Below are positions 60,626 to 64,000 of a DNA stretch of 64,000 nucleotides, piece by piece. The notes under the pieces were generated by a model, which did not search any database, was not told the origin of the DNA, and saw only the letters and a program-made list of their open reading frames with translations. The position numbers were made by a program, and so were the translations under genes. Where the stretch lies: contig NC_054553.1 of the NCBI RefSeq assembly GCF_017654505.1, positions 3,513,974 through 3,577,973 of the forward strand, read 5' to 3'. Every line of letters starts with the position of its first letter. Within the stretch, counting starts at the first letter, position 1. This stretch comes from Polyodon spathula. Taxonomy: Eukaryota; Chordata; Actinopteri; Acipenseriformes; Polyodontidae.

Positions 60626-62430
60626 ACGACAGGTACCAGAGAGTCTGGTTCCTGTCTGTGTTGGATTCCAGTCTCCAAGTTTTGTGTGTGTCTCTGTATG
60701 TCTGTGACTATGTCAGTGCACCACTGTTAAAAGGTTGCATTGTGATGATATCATTTTATGGTCTTCCGTATTGATACGGTTCAAACTAGGTTAGGGTAAT
60801 AAAATACAATAACAAAAAATGACCTGACAATATTTTTTTAACAGCTTAAGAACACAGTCAATCTAGAACTCAAATGCAATAGGTTTGTAACAGACAGCTC
60901 CCCTAGGGGAGGGATGAGGTATGGCAGCTCTGTAACTGGATATGAGGAAGAGCAGGTCATGTGAGTCACTTGGGGCTCTGGCACCAGGGTCAGAGGTCAG
61001 TCTGGGTGAAACAAGAGAGTTGTGCCTGCAGGTGCATTGTGACTGGGGGATTTATCAGCACCACAACACTAATAACTGCAAGGGAGTCCAGCAGACAGAG
61101 AGCCAGGGGTAATAAACCAGGGACCTCTGGAAGAACTAGAGGTCAGATTACACTCATTTGAAATGAACTGTCAGGATTCTCCCACACACAACATGTGTGT
61201 TAAACACAGCTCCAGTAAAATAGTGCTGCCTTGTAATTCCTCGCTTCCATAATTGACTGATTTATGAATTCACAGTAAACTGTACATACCTGTGTGAGGG
61301 CCCTTCACTAATTCAGTGTTCTCAATAGATTTTATTTTATATTTAAGTCATACAGTGCGTTAACAAGGAAGCCCTGTCTAACACAGAACATCTTTTTCAA
61401 GCCTTTTGTTTTGCAGGGTGTTTCTGCTATCTGTTCAATTCTTCAGTGAAATGTGCAGCATCGGAGCTGCAGTGCCAGGGACCGGGCGTGCAAAGCAGGC
61501 AGGAGTTGCTTTTTTCCCACGTCTACAGTTTCAATTAGAATCCCCAAAGCCTGTTTGAATTTGACTCTCTTAACCGGATCAAAAAACGACCTCAACAATA
61601 AAACCACAGAAAACCAGCCGGGGCAGGAAACAGGAAACCTGACCTATGACCCACGATAGGGCTCCTATTTCCACCCTGCATGACTGAGGCATGACCCTCC
61701 ACCCACCTCCCTGAGCCACAGCAGACAGAGAGATAGACCGAGAGAGAGGAGAGAGAGAGACGCTTCTCTGCCATGCTTTTACCAAAACAGCAGTCTGCTT
61801 CACTTCAGTTTATTGCTTTCTCGTGTTTACAATACTGTTCATTGTCATGCTGCCCTGCTTGTCTAGGATAAGATGTAGTTTCTGTGTACCGGCAGTGTAA
61901 TGGCTAACCAGCTAGAAAGCAGTGGCTCAGGAGCTGTGTGAGGCACTGGGGTCATTGTGAGCACGGGCCTGGGGGGGTTGTGGTGAAACTTGTAGGGTCT
62001 ATTAGGAGTCAGACTAATTAGAAGGAACACGATTCTCAAGTGCTCTGTGTAACCCCTGACCAGCAGGAGATAGGGCAGGGGAGTGAGAGAGAGACAGAGA
62101 GAGAGAGGGTGGGAGAAGGGGGATGGGTGAGTGGCAGACAGAGAGGGGAAAAAGGAGATTTGAGTGAAGAGAACAGAGCAAAATGTATGATCAAACACAT
62201 CTCTCTGTGTATTAGGATTACAAAAACCAGCAGAGTATTTAAAGTACAGGGTGGGTGGTGGAAGAGGTTTGTCAGGGCATTCTGAACACAAGGAGAGCTG
62301 CTTTGGGGAAATCCAACCCACATGTGCCCAAATGTTCGCACTTCCTAAAGAGGAGAAGTTCTGCCCGGTGACGGAGCCCCCCTCTGCGATAAAGGGTCAG
62401 TTTAGGATTGTTTTTTAGGTCTCAAACTTC

Positions 62431-62494
62431 ATTTTTTTCAATTCCAACACCCCCTGCCCTGATCTGGAGAGGGGGTGTTGGAATTGAAAAAAAT
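62431..62494. repeat. inverted repeat, 24-bp perfect arms
   Basis: The left arm 62431-62454 is the exact reverse complement of 62471-62494; the spacer is 16 nt. The arm contains TTCAATTCCAACACCCCC. A palindrome AAAAATCGATTTTT follows at 62527-62540. Confidence 0.9.
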
Positions 62495-62692
62495 AAATAA
62501 TGAAATCTCCAGAGGGGCCCGAAACTAAAAATCGATTTTTGGGAAACGATTTCAAATTTGTGTCAGTAATTGGGAGGCAATTATACGGGACCTAGCGGCA
62601 GATTTGCATCCCGCACGCCTGCAGATTAACCTCGGGTGGAAGAGCTTTCATGAACCCTGCTTGCTCTGACAGAGTGAGAACCAGCGCAACTA

Positions 62693-62733
62693 GATATATA
62701 GATAGATAGAGAGATAGACAGATAGAGAGATAG
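62693..62733. repeat. GATA-type short repeat
   Basis: ATAGATAGATAGAGAGATAG-like sequence, imperfect. Confidence 0.8.
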
Positions 62734-62923
62734 TCCTAGTAGAGGCCATGCTGAGAGCTGGCGGTAACACTGAACAGCTTGGTTCTGTTTTTTTTGTTTT
62801 GCGTTTTTCTTTGAATTCCATTACCTGACGTTGTGAAACTTTCCCAGAGCCTGCTATTAATTAGACTGGGAGACAGGCAGGCAGGGAGGGAAGCAGAGAG
62901 ACACAGAAGGAAAAGAAACAGCA

Positions 62924-62928
<5 letters not shown>

Positions 62929-62982
<54 letters not shown>
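62929..62982. repeat. GA microsatellite
   Basis: Perfect (GA)27 inside a wider purine-rich stretch reaching about 63180. Confidence 0.95.
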
Positions 62983-62984
<2 letters not shown>

Positions 62985-63654
62985 AGTATGGACAGTGAGA
63001 GGAGGGAGAGAAGAATGTAGAGAGACAGGGAAGAATGGAATGAGAGAGATAGGGTGAGAGAAGGAGAGAAAGCCAAGGATAGAAAGGGAGGGGAACACAG
63101 AAAGCAGTGGAGAGATAGAGGGAGGGCAGAAAGTAGAGAGGGAGAGAAGAAATGGGAGAAAGAAAGAGAGAGAGAGAGGGGTATGAGCGCTGGCTTCAAT
63201 CAACACACAGCTCGGCAGCACTCTGCGTCCTGGGTAAACTGTGGCGCCCCCTGGCTATCAGAGTGTGCACTGCAGCCTGGTATCTACCTCTCCCCACAGT
63301 GTGCGTGCTCACGCTCAGACAGACAGGTGAATGTCGTTCATGTTCATATTTAATAACTCTTACTGCATGGTTACAGTGACTGGGGATGTCAGCGTTTCTC
63401 CGTGTGGACAGACCCTTTGCGGCACACAATGGGACCATTTCATTAAACGAGAGGCCCTGTCCCCGCGCTGGGGTGGGGTTAGTGGGCAGTGAAGATTTAC
63501 AAAGCTGTATGGCTGTGGCCTCCATTACCCACATAATTGCATTTCACTTGCAAATGTCATTCTCATTAATCGTGGCTCCCCACTGCTGCAGGGGTATAAC
63601 GAGGCTACACTGGATGTGAACCACATGCATGTGGCCACACACTTCCTGCTCCTC

Positions 63655-64000
63655 TTTTTACTGCTTCTACCATGTTGGGCTGTGCTTCACCATGCTGGGG
63701 CTCCCATACGCTTTCATCATCTGCTTCTACCATGTTCACTTTGAATGTGCTTGCCCATGATTTCAACCTGCTTTCCTATTCTTTATTAATATATGTGCTT
63801 AGCTTTGCTTCTACACTGTTCCAATGTGCTGTACCCTGCTTCCCTGAGCTGTACCCTGCTTCCCTGAGCTGTACCCTGCTCCACTGTGCTGTACCCTGCT
63901 TCCCTGAGCTGTACCCTGCTTCCCTGAGCTGTACCCTGCTCCACTGTGCTGTACCCTGCTTCCCTGTGCTGTACCATGCTTCCCTGTGCTGTACCCTTCT
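63655..64000 (+). repeat. 20-bp array, continues past the window edge
   Basis: From about 63828, GCTGTACCCTGCTTCCCTGA repeats in tandem with CCACTGT variants. The left part (63655-63827) is a degenerate CTGCTTCTACCATGTT form related to the ATGCTTTACC family. Confidence 0.85.

Larger units (their letters stand above)
57099..64000 (-). other. partial gpc3 intron, continues beyond window
   Basis: Holds the 59-60.6 kb array, a GA tract, a 24-bp foldback and a 20-bp array at the edge. I looked for the preceding gpc3 exon (a segment with CWNG and the following helix) and did not find it. Confidence 0.65.

Noticed and set aside
57099..64000. Next upstream gpc3 exon
   Set aside because: Searched by eye for the CWNG-containing segment on the minus strand; no convincing match, so it probably lies outside the window.

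Overview
This is vertebrate nuclear DNA: long introns with GT..AG boundaries, very dense microsatellites and minisatellites, and tRNA-derived SINE insertions. Two glypican genes (GPI-anchored heparan sulfate proteoglycan core proteins) lie head-to-tail on the minus strand. A complete gpc4-type gene of nine coding exons occupies 8215-32842. Joined in silico, its exons give a 551-residue product with every intron phase matching. About 8.2 kb upstream are the last two coding exons of a gpc3-type gene, 41012-41184 and 56927-57098; the rest of gpc3 lies beyond the right edge. The order GPC4 then GPC3, same strand, is the arrangement known from other vertebrates (human Xq26), which supports both assignments. 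The repeats (tRNA-headed SINEs, a V-SINE-like element, decamer arrays related to ATGGTAAAGC, GGCAGTGTGG-type SINE heads) suggest a ray-finned fish outside the teleosts, perhaps a sturgeon or paddlefish. That species guess is inference from remembered repeat types.

Layout: 1-8214 is the region downstream of gpc4, with a 37-bp SINE-head array, a V-SINE and several microsatellites but no gene I recognise. 8215-32842 is gpc4; its 15.1-kb first intron holds most of the repeats. 32843-41011 is the intergenic segment: an AT-rich block just upstream of the gpc4 start, microsatellites, a poly-G tract, and a decamer array in the likely gpc3 3' UTR. 41185-56926 is the last gpc3 intron, with a recent SINE insertion flanked by a target-site duplication, decamer higher-order arrays, a 172-bp higher-order CA-rich array and a 39-bp GC-rich array. 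57099-64000 is part of the preceding gpc3 intron, dominated by a 1.6-kb, roughly 40-copy 40/42-bp array.

Both genes encode extracellular core proteins that present heparan sulfate to modulate Wnt, BMP, FGF and Hedgehog signalling. They belong to different glypican subfamilies (GPC1/2/4/6 and GPC3/5).

I found no new multi-gene system. The most unusual feature is a 50-bp minisatellite (16965-17433) abutting gpc4 exon 2 whose unit contains that exon's own 5' splice site. This creates nine extra identical GTGAGT donor candidates in tandem. Other points of interest are foldback elements, very long poly-C/poly-G tracts and a dispersed repeat family confined to the gpc3 half of the window.
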